Position numbers and translations under genes: made by a program. Positions 1 to 12,334 of a DNA stretch of 64,000 nucleotides are shown here, piece by piece (position 1 is the stretch's first letter; every line of letters begins with the position of its first letter). The notes beneath the pieces are model-generated. The model saw nothing but the letters and a program-made list of their open reading frames with translations. It made no database searches and was not told the DNA's origin. The stretch is from Acanthococcus lagerstroemiae (lineage: Eukaryota; Arthropoda; Insecta; Hemiptera; Eriococcidae), in assembly GCA_031841125.1 (NCBI GenBank), contig CM063107.1, forward strand, positions 48,497,497 to 48,561,496. The letters run 5' to 3'.

Positions 1-826
1 AATTCTAAATTCAATATTCAGCGAGATATTGATAAAAAACCGTTTTACACCACACATTTTATTCCCCTAGGGAGGATAGTAAACATCTTCTGGCAGGCGA
101 CTTTTATTGTAATAGGTAACAGACACCAAGTTTCAGCTTTCCCCTAATATTTCGACCCTAATTTGCTAATACGTCCGGATATTATATCTCGTTGATTTCA
201 AAAATTGCCACAAATTACAAATAGCTGAATGTGAACTTTAATCATGCGGCTTCGGAAGATGTATCCTGTCAGAGAAATGAAAATTTCGTCAAAGTCAAAA
301 TGCGTCATGATAGCCTGCATTTCTTTGGCGAGGAGGGTGGGGGGAGCTATTACTATACTGAAGATAATTTGATGTTTGTGAGGCTCTGTGAAACGGTGCC
401 TGTTGAGAAATGTAAGTTCTGCCCTACAACCCAAAACGTTTTTTCAAGTCGGAAATTCCGTTTTTCGGATTTGAATGGAAACTGCTTCTAGACAGACCTG
501 GCAACGATGTACAGTAGAAAGTATTCTTCTACGACGTGATATCATTTTCAAAGTTGTATTCCTCTACATACGTCCATCAACTGCATGTGAACCTTGTAGG
601 ATTTTTTGGTACATGTTCGCAGGCTATAACAAAATTTGAGACGGATTGGTGCAGTAGACGCCGAAACATCGATTTTTTCGTGTATTTTTCTGTTTTACAA
701 TTTTAAGCGCATTTTTCTCAAAATTGAAATTTTGCATTCTCAAACTTGAGCTGCTACTTATCTCAGTCTGTATCGAAGCTAGGGTCTTAATTTTTTTTGT
801 GTGTGTGAAATGCAGATACATTTGAA
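1..826. other. No recognised feature (AT-rich)
   Basis: AT-rich DNA with only short overlapping chance ORFs on both strands. I see no transposon ends, splice-like exon structure or RNA gene. Confidence 0.5.
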
Positions 827-1055
827 GGGTAAATAATCAAAACTCACATTTGCCATTTTACTTCAAGGGCGCAAATAGGCAAATTACTGTACACGGGTGC
901 AGGAATATCTTCGCTGCGCCTGTTAACGTTGATTATGTTATATATATATCGCACATTCACAGGCGCAGCAAAGATATTCCTGCACCCGTGTACAGTATTT
1001 TGCATATTAGCACCCGTGAAGTAAAATAGCAAATGTGAGTTTTGATTCTTTACCC
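827..1055. mobile_element. Palindromic (foldback) miniature element
   Basis: A near-perfect inverted repeat. The left arm runs 827-923 and the right arm about 959-1,055, around a 35 bp AT-rich loop containing a TA run. Both ends begin GGGTAAA(T/G)AATCAAAACTC when read inward, and the arms differ at only a few positions. It has no coding capacity. This is the form of a foldback MITE, and a transcript would fold into a long hairpin. No clear target-site duplication is visible, so the superfamily is not assigned. Confidence 0.8.
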
Positions 1056-1440
1056 AAAAACTGAGAAACAAGTCCTCCGATTTATTGTACCTTTTCATAG
1101 AGCACCTCACATAAATGACCGTCAGTGGTGGTTCTTGTTGATAATAGGAAGTGAAAAAATGGTAAATAATGCGCTATATATTCGGGGAGTGCTTTCCCTA
1201 AACACATTGATGCAGATTTGTAAAATGTTGTGGAAGTACAACCACTGTCTACAGATCTCAGTTTTGATTTATTCCCATTCGAATTTCGACAAAAGCTAGC
1301 CTGAACCGTAATATAGACACGACTTAGAAATTTCATTTTCAAAATGGAAGCTGAAGAAAAGTCGAAAAACTGTACACTCTGTGTCTTGAAAAGAAGATTG
1401 AAATCAAAACTGTATACATATACTGTGTCTTGAAAAAGCT
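1056..1440. other. No recognised feature
   Basis: Unremarkable AT-rich sequence with short chance ORFs on both strands. Confidence 0.4.
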
Positions 1441-1557
1441 TTGATTGATGTGTCTGAAATTGACCGAAACTGACTAATGGATGGATTGCGACTTAGGAGC
1501 GGACTGATTGGGTGACTAACTGACTGCGACAGTGATCGTGATCACTACCATGTCTAT
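1441..1557. repeat. Left part of degenerate CTGA/GACT satellite
   Basis: Degenerate repeats of GACTGA/CTGATT type. The same low-complexity tract resumes at 2,723, so the 1,558-2,722 element appears to be inserted inside it. Confidence 0.55.
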
Positions 1558-2722
1558 CACTGTGGGATCCGAAGAATTAACCGCCGATGAATTCACCTCG
1601 GAAAATGAAACGCAATCAAGTCACCGTGGGGTAAATTCACCGTTGTGCAGTTCACCAAGTGGAACATTCATGCCAGAAACTTAACTACGTGGCAAGTTAA
1701 TCGGGGGCAAATCACCGAATGTGACGTAGTTCATCGCCGAATTCACCGCAAAATTAGGACTTGACGAAAATAAAGCAGCAAAAAAAAAAAAAAGTATATT
1801 CACGGTGAAGCAGAAAAATTAGAGAAGTTAGATTCTAGAATGATGAATATTGTGTGCCGCACCGTTGATTTTACACGAGAAGCAGTGGGAGATCCAGGAA
1901 GTAGGCGTGGGAGAGGCAATGGAGCATGCGTAAAAATTGAAAGGTTTCACCCCCATCTCCTCCGCAAGGTATTTTAATCATTTTTATGCCCTCAAAATGT
2001 TAACTGAATCAGTAGAAAAGTTCAAAATATTTGGAGTTTTGAACGATTCCGGTCTCTGAATGTTCTCTTATTGAGAATCAAATTGAAAATGCCATCCAAA
2101 ATATGCTATCAAATTTGTTTAGCTTCCCGAGGATTCTCGACTGAGCGACTATTTTTGAAAAATTTTCAACTTTTATCCTAATACCAATCAGTTATTCCCT
2201 CTCCCCCTCGGAGCGGTAAGGAGATACGGCAAGCGGTCCTGAAGATCAGCTAAAACTATTTAGTTGTCAAAACAGAAATAATTAGACTCTCCTAGACTTG
2301 TTTGAGACCCATTAAAACTGTTCAAAATTTATTAACGATTTTCTGACCCGGCTCGCCTTTACTGAGGCTTCTCTAAACTCTTCCATACTTGTTTGAAACT
2401 GTCTAGGACTCGCTAAAACTAAGACTCCTTACTTCTCATTTCACCGAACTCTTCAATACTGTTAGACTCCTCCAGACATCAGAATTTTCTGTAATGAACC
2501 AATTTTTACGTATTCGAATATGTGAGATATTGCATTCGTCATCATCATGCAAATGAAACATGCAAAATTAGGAAGTAGCATTGCGGTTAATTCACCTTCC
2601 GGGTAATAATTGCATGTCAATTAATTTTTCTGCGAGGAATTTACCCCGCGATGATTTATTTGACTGCGTTTAATTTTTCGTGGTGAATTCCCCCGCGGTT
2701 ATTTTTCCTAGACCCGTCACAG
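1558..2722. mobile_element. Inverted-repeat DNA element with AATTCACC-rich ends
   Basis: The left end (from 1,558, CACTGTGGGATCC) and the reverse complement of the right end (to 2,722, CTGTGACGGGTC) are similar. Both run inward through AATAACCGC, AATTCACC, AACGCA(A/G)TCAA and GGGGTAAATTC blocks for about 150 bp, with many mismatches. The interior is non-coding. The arms are themselves made of repeated AATTCACCG-like units. Superfamily unknown. The satellite flanks on both sides suggest insertion into a pre-existing CTGA tract. Boundaries are approximate. Confidence 0.6.
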
Positions 2723-3375
2723 GAGCATTGAAACCAAAACTGGTTGACATTGAAACTAGATTGACCGGCTGAGACTGACGTGAGATTGCCGGACTGACTA
2801 GCTGATACTGACTGTGACTGATTGACTGAGACTGACCGTGATTGTGATCGTATCCACAGAAAAATTAAAACCCAAGATGGAGGCCAAGACCAAAAGTGAG
2901 ACTGAGACCAAAACTGATTGGACTAAATGAAACCGTGAACTGACTGAGACTGACTGAGATTCACTGACTGAAGCTGAGACTGACTAATTGAGACAGACAG
3001 ACTGACTGAGATTGACCGTGATTGTGCCCATGAAAGAATTATGATCAAAAGTGAGCTTGAGATCAAAACTGACTAGACTGAATGAAACTGTGTACTGACT
3101 GAGACTTATTGTTTGAGGCTGAGACTGATTGAGACATACAGATTGGCTGGGATTGACCGTGATCAACTGAGGCTGAGACCAGGATCAAGAGTGAGGTATC
3201 GAGTCCAAAACTGACCAAGACCGATTAAAACTGAGAATTGACTGAGATCACGACCGAGACTAACTTAGACTAAGATGTACTGGCTCAGGCTGAGACTGAC
3301 TTTGACAGATAGACAGATTGACTTACTGACTGAATATGACTAACTGGTATTGAATGATTGATTAATTGAACGTCG
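2723..3375. repeat. Degenerate CTGA/GACTGA cryptic satellite
   Basis: About 650 bp dominated by imperfect GACTGA, GAGACTGA and TGACTGAGA units, with longer repeated phrases such as GAGATTGACCGTGATTGTG. It continues the 1,441-1,557 tract. Short ORFs in it are repeat artefacts. Confidence 0.75.
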
Positions 3376-5957
3376 AACATGTTGGTAGATGGAGATGAGA
3401 CGGAACTCCGAATTCTATTTAACTTGCCACTTCTCCCTGAAGAAATAGAATACGAGGCAAACATATCCGCATGATATTGAGTCGAATATTCCCTTGCTTC
3501 CGAAATCTTCTAACTCGGTTGCAGTCTCTCTCGTAATGCTGAAAACTCGGAGCAAAAAAGGGGAAAATACACAAGTTGGTGCAATCGCGGGTATTAGCTT
3601 TAGTCCGGTAATTTGCAGCCTAGATAGTTGCGCCCTCGCCATTAACCACTTCAGTTGTGTTACATCATAGTCGGCCCCGAGAAGATGCGTTGAAAAAAGC
3701 GCATCGTATCACATCGTATTTCATGATCACGTGTCATCAAGAGGGTTACTTACTCGCAACTTTTACCAACTTTCGACTGTTTTTTTTTTTCTTGTTTTCT
3801 TTCCTTTTCCCCCTTCTTCTTCTTTTTACCATACAGCTAACCATTTCACGAAGCCATAACTTTTATGGCAGCCTATTTCAACCCTCCTTGTTATGTATAA
3901 TATAATGAAGGTAATTTGAAACGATGATTTTTTTTCTCTTTTTTCATAGCTCATTTTCTCCATTCATAGACGTTCGATGAAGTGGGTGAAATTTCACATC
4001 TCTCGTAGTTCCGGTAAATTACATTCATATACGTCTTAGAGGGAGGAAAAGAACGAGTTGGACTCGGTCTATCATTGCTTTTGAGACTGAATTTGAAATG
4101 GGGGGGGGGGGTTGGATTTAGTTATTTTTCTTGTTTCGGTTCGCTGGTACGTGTTTCTCGAAGTTTGAAATAGCGATAAATTGGATATTTGCGAAGTTGC
4201 TAAATGTTACAGGAATGTTACAGGTGTGGTATTTTGGCCGTTTCCAAACATTATTTGATCTATGATTTGCGAAACGCCACCGCACCAGTATTTTCATTTT
4301 CGTGTTGCTCTTTTAAAACTGCGTTACTTTCAAGCGTATCTGTATTTCAGGTGAACGTTTTCATGGAAAGCACTTATCGCGCGGTACGCGTATTTACCTC
4401 TTGGGGAAAAAAAAAAAAAAAGATAAAGGAGTAAAAAGTACTTCCCAAGTCTCTTTATAATTCTACGAACATTCTATTCTGGCGTCGTCCTGAAAAATAT
4501 GCGCTTTACTAAATTTTTGACTATTAAGTAAAAAGCAACGGAGAGGGATGTAGATGGGAGAGATGCGAGTACCTAGATGGATGAAAAAAAATATCTTGCT
4601 TCCCTTCAACTCTGCATACGCATCTGAAATATAGTCTCGAGATTATAAGCGTACTTAGAAGACTATATGAGGTTGTTTTTCGCTTACGTAAGGGGAAACT
4701 TTTAATCGCTAAAGTAAAACCTGTATAATCGTCGAAAAAAGCTACCTCGGTTAACGTAGTTGTTTCCTTCATCGTAATCGCTCGGTGTGCGATGCAAATT
4801 CAGGCAACCGTTTTCTACTTCCTTTTTTCTTCTTAAAAACGCGGGATTTCTAGAACAGATATCATACTCAGTTTTTTAAATCCATTATATCGGAGGTATT
4901 GTAGCCCTTCTTCCAATTTTTACCAGTAGTCGAATATTGTTGGATTTGAAAAATATGCCGTACTGTATGGGAAATGGATTCTCATGCAGTATGTATATGT
5001 CGTTCGAGGAGGCTTACGAAGATGAATTATTTAAGAGGGAAAGCTATACCGAATGGTTTGAGGTTTCAAACTTGGATTAAACTCGCAATGGAAGTAAATT
5101 TGATGCTTGGATGTCTGTTCACCGCGTACGACTTTCGAATTTGTAGAAAAGCGGATACGAGGGGGAATGCTCCGAAGGCGAAGACAATCTGGCTGTATAA
5201 ATATTGCAGGTAAACATTCTTCCAGGAAAGCATGAGTCAGTCAATTACGACTTTTGGTCGTTAATCCAAATGAGGTAAATAGAAAACTCACTGTAATGAC
5301 AATATTATTGCATACTTATCAAAGAGTCTGTAATCACTTCGTTATTTTGGAAACCGAAGAAAATGTGTTAGCTTTGAATTATGACAGTTCGTGTAGTAGT
5401 CGGGTGGATTAATGTTTCCTTTTTTAGAAATCTGAAAATGCCTAGTGCTAAAATTACCTTCTGTTTATAATTTCTTTTCTTTTTTGTAAATGACTATGGC
5501 GTCATTGGACCGGTTAACGGGGCTCACGATCTAATGAGATGATAACGTCATAAGGACTTGGGATCTCGGGAGTCCAAGGGAGCTGTCTTGAATGTCCTAA
5601 GTCTTGAGACAGACTGTGTCTTGTATCTTGGAACTTGAGATCTCGGAGATGATGGGTGATTATATCATCAAGTCTTTTAGTCTTTCTTGTTTTTCTATAT
5701 TTTATTATATCGGTTATATCTTGAGATTAGAGACCTGAATGTCCGACGTAGCCGATCTACCCATGCAAGTTTTCAAATTTTTAGGTAAGCAACCCGCCTG
5801 GCCTTTTTTTTTTTGCTCCATGAGAAAGACCTGATATCAAGACATATTGAGTCCTTGAAGGTAGCTAGTTCTCAGGTAGTCAATCATCTTGATTATTTTT
5901 TTCTCCGGGCTCGGAGCTGGAGCTGGAGGAGGAAAACAAATTCTTAGTATACAGATA
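3376..5957. other. No recognised feature; one poly-G run
   Basis: AT-rich sequence without a supportable gene. It contains a run of ten G near 4,101-4,110, a poly-A run near 4,408 and a stretch around 5,560-5,660 rich in CTTGAGAT/CTTGGGAT phrases. Short ORFs lack recognisable domains. Confidence 0.45.
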
Positions 5958-6690
5958 GGTTAAGTAGGGGAAAAAGGAGAATTAATAATTAAAATTGATT
6001 AAATAATTATTAAACATAGGTGATTAATCAAAAATAATTGAATAGGTGCCAATAATTTATTTATGATGAATACATGATTAACTAGAAATAGTAGAATAGT
6101 TGAAAATGATACATCAAAAATTAACCAGTTAATTAAAAATAATTAATTTAAAATAATCAATTAATCTTACAAAAATAATGTATGATTAAGTAAAATCTAT
6201 GATTAAAAAATAATTACGCATTAAAAACAGTTGTTGAATAAATAAAGGTAACTGGTTTCTCAAGAATAATGGAATAGTCAAAAATTATTCAATCATAAAG
6301 ATTGATTAAGGGAAAAATCAGTTAATCAAATTGAATGGAATGAACAAAATTAATTAATCAATAAAATCAACTGATTATCACCCACATTAATTATTCAAAA
6401 TAATTAATTAATTAATCCGAAATAATGACTTATGAAATGAAATAGATAATTAGGTTAATCAAGAATAGATAACCAAACAAGCAAAAATTATTATTTAAAA
6501 CTATAGATTTATTTAGGAAGAATTAAGGAGTCAGAAATAATTAAGTAAAAAAAGTTGATTGGCCGAAAGTAAATAATCATATTTGAATGATCATAAATCA
6601 TTTACCAACTGAGAATAATGAATAATTCAACGTGGTCGAATAACTAAAAATAGTATTAAATATGATGGACTGAATAAGAATAATCGATGA
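5958..6690. repeat. AT-rich simple tract of AATAATTAATCA units
   Basis: About 730 bp of almost pure AT built from degenerate AATAATTAA / TTAATCAAAAATAATT phrases. A shorter tract of the same style lies at 28,240-28,390. Confidence 0.7.
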
Positions 6691-7420
6691 ATAGGGGGTG
6701 GGCGAATTTTTGTATTTTGTATTCATGTAATTATTTACATAATATGTCGAACGGTATTGCCCGTATTATACCAGGGTGTCTGGACTTCGTTCAAGAACCC
6801 GCTAGGTATGCGTAGTACTAGATGGAATAAAAAAGAAGTCAAGTACGAAAAGTTGCCTACGAGCAAATTGAAGGGGCTGCGCAGTTTCAAAGATTATAAA
6901 AAAAAACCACAACTATCAAGACAATTTATGAGACATGATAATTAACGGAATAAATAATCTGACTATTGGGGCTGGTAGTGCTGGCTTAGACGAAAAAATC
7001 TTAGTCCGATGTATTGCCTATTCCCAGAATTAAAGGCGCTAGAAAGCCTTAAAAATTGGGAAAATTTCAATTTCTCAATTTTCGGTAAATGGTCAGAAAG
7101 ACCATTTTTCAGCCCAACCCTAGGTAAATAATTAATTGTTCGAGAGCCATTGTAACTACGGAAACTGGTTGTACGTATTTAGGAGATGAAAAGAATCATA
7201 CGACCATCTTCACCGAATTCTGAACTTTCAAAACGTTATCCCGCGTTTAGTGAAATCAAAAAACCCGGCTTTATAATTTTGTTAGGTTCTTTTGGCCAAA
7301 AAACAACAAAACTCAGATTATCTGATTATGTAGTCTGGTTGCTGGTAGTACTTGGCAAAGTATTTAAAAACATGTTGGAACTGCCTACCCCAATCTTCTG
7401 ACATGCATCCCACTGACGGA

Positions 7421-7623
7421 TTATGTTTTCAAATGAGCGCTTACAAGCGTGTTTCCGTCAATGGCCATTATTTGCATCTTGATTTCTTTTAACAACTCAT
7501 TTATTGTTGTTGAATGGTTCCGATAAACATTGTCTCTCAATTGGCCCCATAGAAACAAATCTGGCGGAGGTAAATTCGGGCTCCAGGGTGGCCATTTGCC
7601 CTTCGAAATGATTTTATTCCAAG
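7421..7623 (-). pseudogene. Mariner-family transposase, C-terminal fragment
   Basis: The minus strand has an open frame from about 7,623 to a stop at 7,421-7,423. It reads through WPPWSPNLPPPDLFLWG and then Q-L-R-D-N-V-Y-R-N-H. This matches the conserved mariner block usually written SPDLTPxDFFLWGxLK, which carries the last catalytic Asp; that Asp (in PPPD) is kept, while the preceding PDL has become PNL. The frame then runs about 40 residues to the natural-looking C-terminus. The rest of the transposase and both terminal repeats were not found, so this is a truncated, inactive remnant. It is a different lineage from the mariner copies at 37.9 and 42.0 kb, judged by sequence. Confidence 0.75.
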
Positions 7624-8945
7624 AAAATGAATGAATGAATGAAGAATCTTGGCCGTATTCTTGTGAGAATTAATCACTGTAATCATAACGCGAAAAAAAA
7701 TTTCCTGGCTTCAATTCGTGCAACACTGTTATTCGATACGGATAAAATCCGTCATTTTTCTCAATGTTTTACAATCAGTTTGACGCTTGTAACCGATTCT
7801 TTTGCAGCGCGACGACACGCGGACGTTCTGGAATTTTCTTTCATGTGCTCTAGTCGTTCGGTCTTCATCCGACACAGCGCGTGGACTCCTCGGCTCGTTC
7901 AGTCGCTTTATTCTGGTTAAACCGCGTTGGTTCTGAAATATTACTCATCAATGTAGGCCCGATGTTCTAAGGTATAGCGTATTGACTGAAGTTTGGACAT
8001 TCTTCTACTAGAAATTTTGTAACGGCGAGAAAAATTAAAAGTGAGTAGTGTTTGAGCAGTACTGAATTGCGAATGACGGTTAGAATTTTCTCGATATGTT
8101 AGTTAGAAAATGTTAGCCAAGCATTCTTTAATTGCAAGGACTTACCAGTCAGCCTGTACTATTCAAGTTTGCGTTATTCCTTGCATATGAGTTTTGGACT
8201 TCAAAGAATATCGCGTAATAGGTTCATGTATTTCAATAGAATGGAACATTTGATATTTGGGAGCGCATACTGGCAAATCTGAACCGATTTCTCATCATAC
8301 TGTTTCTTGAAATAACGCAAATATTACTTTTAAAGCTAACATACGTTGTTATGTACGTGTCTACTCTATCTACTCGGGCGAGTAAATACTTCAAGATTCC
8401 ACCACTGCTAGAAGTGAAGTCGAGCGCTGCATCACAAAACCAGGTCTCTCATTTCGGCTATTGAGAGGACGTTTTTGTGTCGCGAGGTTGGTTTTTTTGC
8501 TACTCGCGGACGAAGTCAGTAGCTACTATGTACTTAACTACCTGGAAGAACTAAGGGTAATCAAGCCAACTCGGGCAAGCTAATTGTGACAAAAGATTGA
8601 TGTAAGGCCGTGGATGACTTCTTGTCCAAGGAACTCATCTAAAGAATAAAATTCGTGGGATATTAACTTCTTTTTTTTTTTTTTTCAATTTTAATTCAAA
8701 CTGTTTTTTGGTTCAGTGCTTTTAGGTTGTTTGGTATTTGGTTGTACGGTTTTGCCCCCATATAATCTGTATTCTCGCTAAAAACTTTTAATCAAAAGTA
8801 TGAGATTGTTTCCTCTGCGGGTGTTGTAGTCATGGTCTGCGGAATCAATTTTAAGGTGGCTTTAGTGCGCAAAAATTGAGACATGATAAATGTATAAGGA
8901 TGATATTGTTAAAATTCCCAGTTTCGTGAACAGTGTTCTGCTGTT
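7624..8945. other. No recognised feature
   Basis: AT-rich sequence. A short ATGA/AATG microsatellite lies near 7,626-7,642, and a poly-T run near 8,671-8,685. The 93-codon ORF at 7,639-7,920 has no recognisable motif. Confidence 0.4.
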
Positions 8946-9140
8946 ATGTTCCTTGATCTCTTGATTAGCAGGTTGCGTCTCTACCTTTCTTCATTTCTGA
9001 GAAGGGTTTACACTTTGTATCCTTCATTATCTCCTCTTCATTGTTCATTCTTTGTCTTCTTTTCCAGTTCTTTCCATCCAATATTCCCTCTAGCAGTAGT
9101 AACAATATCTCTGGATATCTTATATTATGATCTATAATTT
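8946..9140 (-). pseudogene. RTE-like LINE, extreme C-terminal fragment
   Basis: Read on the minus strand, the segment encodes RYPEILLLLLEGILDGKNW followed by basic residues. The same block occurs in the larger LINE at about 48,170-48,230 (LRHPEIISLLLEGRVERKNW), and it is typical of the C-terminal tail of APE-type LINE ORF2 proteins. The frame is broken elsewhere, and no reverse transcriptase or endonuclease part is present here. It is a 3' remnant, in the same orientation as the 48-54 kb copy. Confidence 0.6.
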
Positions 9141-9352
9141 TAACTCTTCTCTTTACAATTACTCTCTTCCCTACATGAGTCCAATCTTCCTATTTTAGTC
9201 AGGGTGCGTATCATTTTCTTCTGTAGTCGGAAAATTATATCTGTGGTAGGGTATTTTTGCAGCCCAGAATATTGTGCTGTAAGTCAAGTCCGAATGAAAT
9301 AGTTGAAAATATGCCATGCGTAAGGAATCTGGTCGACTGTATCCCATAAATA

Positions 9353-9892
9353 CAAAGCGTGGTCTAAAACAACTGGGACCAGTCGCGAAAAAAAGGAACA
9401 ACGCCATCTAGCGGCAAACGAAGGACGCACAATTGAAGTTCATACTTTTCCGTGTCGATAGAGCGCTCGCTGAGCGTTCTATGTTCACTAGCAGCCGAGC
9501 GTTCTACATTCACTAGCGGCAGGGCTACGAAGAGTTAGTGAAAATATGTTCGACAAACCTCTACAGCCTGAACAGGTGTATTTGGAAAACAGTAAAATAA
9601 AATACAAAAATCATTTGTCGCTATCAGATTCCATTGCAACATCATCTGGGTCATCTACGTCGGATGAAGAGTCATCTTTGGCATTATCCGTTCGCACTTT
9701 TTGCTGTAGGGGTTTGTCGAACATGTTTTCATTAACTCGTTGTAGCTCTGCCGCTAGTGAACATAGAACGCTCAGCGAGCGCTCTATCGACATGGAAAAG
9801 TATGAACTTCAATTGTGCGTCCTTCGTTTGCCGCTAGATTGCGTTGTTCCTTTTTTTCGCGACTGGTCGCAGTTATTTTGGACCGCCCTTTG
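9353..9892. mobile_element. 540 bp palindromic TA-flanked element
   Basis: The ends read ACAAAG(C/G)G(T/C)GGTC(T/C)AAAA inward. They are flanked by TA at 9,351-9,352 and 9,893-9,894, as in Tc1/mariner/pogo-type insertions. The two arms are each about 200 bp and over 90% alike by eye, including GACCAGTCGCGAAAAAAAGG and the GCTCGCTGAGCG block. A unique spacer of about 120 bp separates them. The left arm holds a local duplication of the GTTCTA(T/C)(G/A)TTCACTAGC phrase. See the separate entry for the acidic peptide across the spacer. Confidence 0.85.
9611..9793 (-). pseudogene. Acidic-tail peptide inside the palindromic element
   Basis: A 60-codon minus-strand frame crosses the right arm and the spacer. 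It ends in an acidic, serine-rich stretch (DDSSSDVDDPDDVAMESDSD) just before its stop. Acidic C-termini of this kind are common in transposases. I infer that the palindrome formed from the 3' end of a once-coding element and kept its last codons. This is not recognised as a known family, and the start codon lies in the repeat arm. Confidence 0.4.
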
Positions 9893-9894
9893 TA

Positions 9895-10384
9895 ATATAA
9901 TGCTGTTTTTTCCAAGATTTGTTTGAGAGAAGTATTTACTCCGAGCCGCAGCGAGGGCATTTGAAATCAAGTATAGAAAAATCGGGTGTATTAATCGATC
10001 AATGGGGATAGTTGATCTTCGTGAGTACTAAATATATAAACTGTAACTGAACTAAACGAATGTCTTACCTGGCCAGTCGAGGGAGAAAAAAGAGAGCGAG
10101 TCATGAGAGTGAGAAGAAGAAGAACGTGCTTTTGAAAAGGTCACCTACTGGGAGTACAGGAATGCAAGAGACAAAAGACATTTGTGGGAGGTTCGCATCT
10201 TGCTGTGCAGAAACTGACCAGACGGGACAATAAGACAGTTTATACAGAAATGTACATTCGAGTGGGAGAGGATTGCCGCAGTAACATGTAGTTTGTTTTA
10301 TTAAGTTTAGTACAAAGTTTGTTAATGTGAAACGTTTATTCAAGATTTATGGATAATTAAAAATGCTCGATTAGTCAGAACAGG
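9895..10384. other. No recognised feature
   Basis: AT-rich sequence with short ORFs on both strands and no motif I recognise. Confidence 0.35.
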
Positions 10385-10640
10385 AGGTCTACTGGGCCAA
10401 GAAGTCCAGTAAAAGTCTAGTATTTGAGAAATGGTCCAAATGAGTCCAATAAAAGTTCAATAATTTGAATATAGGTTCAATAAAAATTGAAACAAGAAAA
10501 AAAAAATTAATGTAGTATTGTTGAAAACTCGACTTCGATCACTATGTGTCTTGCAAACTCAATTTTTACGCATATAAAAAACCGAAAAAAGTCCAGTGAA
10601 AGTCCAATAAAAGTCCAATATTTCTAATTTTCAAATTTAT
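10385..10640. repeat. Degenerate AGTCCARTAAAAGTC tandem units
   Basis: The phrase AGTCCA(G/A)TAAAAGTC(C/T)A(A/G)TA recurs about six times, with variants (GAGTCCAATAAAAGTTCAATA, GGTTCAATAAAAATTG), in two clusters at 10,402-10,490 and 10,589-10,620. Just after it, TATGAGACACCCTGCAG at 10,638-10,654 resembles the right end of a mariner-type element, but no partner end was found. Confidence 0.55.
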
Positions 10641-10659
10641 GAGACACCCTGCAGAAGTA

Positions 10660-12330
10660 ACTAATTCATCAGTAAATCAGCTTTTTTAACAAGCGTTAGC
10701 TGCGATAGAAATATTTTTTGTTCCTTTCTTCTCGTCACAGCCTTACGGACGATACTTCGGGTGGGGGGGGAAGATCGCAAATAACATTTTCTATCAACTC
10801 ACTGAATACAGCAGTGACTGGCGACTGTGTTGAAATCTCGTAGAGTGTTGATGCCTTTTATGACACTATCTATGTGCTCATGAGACGGATTGTGATGCGG
10901 ATACGCCACGCGTGAGACATGAAAAGCGCAGTACATTACCAGCGCGGAAATTCGCGCGCAAAATGAGTCTGGCGCAGCGGTACTTGAGCCTATGGAGAGG
11001 GGTGGGGGTTGAAGCTTGAGCGTGTGTTCATCTTCCTGAAGAATGGTGCAGCATAGCCGTCGCCGTGGAATCACAGTCGCAGTCGGGCGCGGAGAGTGAA
11101 AAAAAGAGGAGCAGCGGCACTCGTAAAACGCGATGGAGATTTTCTTTAATATCCACCGTTACCGGGGGTTCGGCTCTTTGTTTGCAGTAAAACTGCGTTG
11201 AAAACGTCACGCTGTGAAAACGTCATTCCGCTGAAACAGCATTATCAGCGAATAAGAAAAGGAATCTCTTTGTGTAACACTAATTGAACTATATACCCCG
11301 AGATAGGAGCTGCATTGAAATACTTTAAATAAAACCGGAAACCTTTTCAAATCGCGGGTATTTCATTCGTACATACACAGACGAGCGTAGATGTATTATA
11401 TTTCGCGAAATAGACGAATGCTGAAAATAATGTGAAGTCCTTATATTTCTGCATATAGCCGGGAATCGTGCACATTTTAGATAGCGCGCCGAATACATTG
11501 TTAATTATTCCCTTTTAACATCTTACCTGAGAGAAAGTTGAAAACAGAAACAGCCGAAAGCATTTCATTTGTATACCTTTTGCAGAATAGGTATGTTGTA
11601 CCACGTTTAGAAATAACTTTTGCCAGATGACATAACCTTATATAGCGAGCGGCGACCAATTACAAGGTAGATGACTGTAAAGGTCGACTCGTATTCGCTC
11701 TCGCAGAATACGGTATCCTACATTTTCAAAAATGAAAAGTCTTTCAGCGTTTTCGCCATTTTTTGTCCCCGAATAATAACGAGAAATAGAAGAAAAAAAG
11801 TAATACGATGTTTAAAAATTAATTTCTTCTCATTTTTTCCATATATAATGCAGAAAAAGTAGAAGACGACGATCCTTTACTTTATTAGTTTTTTATTTTT
11901 CTTTTCGTATTAGATTTTTCTCAGCGTATACCAACTTTGTTGGCAAGCTCTCTGGACCGAAGTTTTGAAATTAATTTTTGTCACGTTTTCGCGACAATCC
12001 TTCTGTTGCTGCATACTTTTACAAAGTAATCGGAATCTGCAAAATTTGAAATTAATCTCCTTTTTATTTTTTTGGCGCTTGGTGTATCGGATGGCGCAGT
12101 TCGCGGCGAGGTCAAGGATTTACTTTTTTTTTTTTTTTTTAAAGATATATATATACTAAACGCAGTGGTGGGATTAACAGTATAGTGGGTGCCGCTCCAA
12201 AATTGACCTTGAGACCTTTCATCTTCCAGGAAAACAAAAACTGTATACCTCAAGGTCTGTGAAGGTGGATTAACGATCTTTGCCGGGAGCGTGGTTTGTG
12301 CAGTATTTTTTACTCTCAAGAGATTCCGGC
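10660..12330. other. No recognised feature
   Basis: Contains a G-run near 10,762 and a moderately GC-rich patch at 10,850-11,200. CAGTGGTGGGATT at 12,166 looks like a hAT-type end but has no partner. No gene is supported. Confidence 0.4.
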
Positions 12331-12334
12331 AAAC

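Noticed and set aside
1441..3375. CRISPR-like array in the CTGA tract or the 71 bp array
   Set aside because: Repeats are contiguous or degenerate without unique spacers of constant size, and the context is eukaryotic transposon DNA.
6772..10654. Pairing CAGGGTGTCTGG (6.77 kb) with GAGACACCCTGCAG (10.65 kb) as mariner TIRs
   Set aside because: The similarity ends after about 9 bp, and the span includes unrelated elements.
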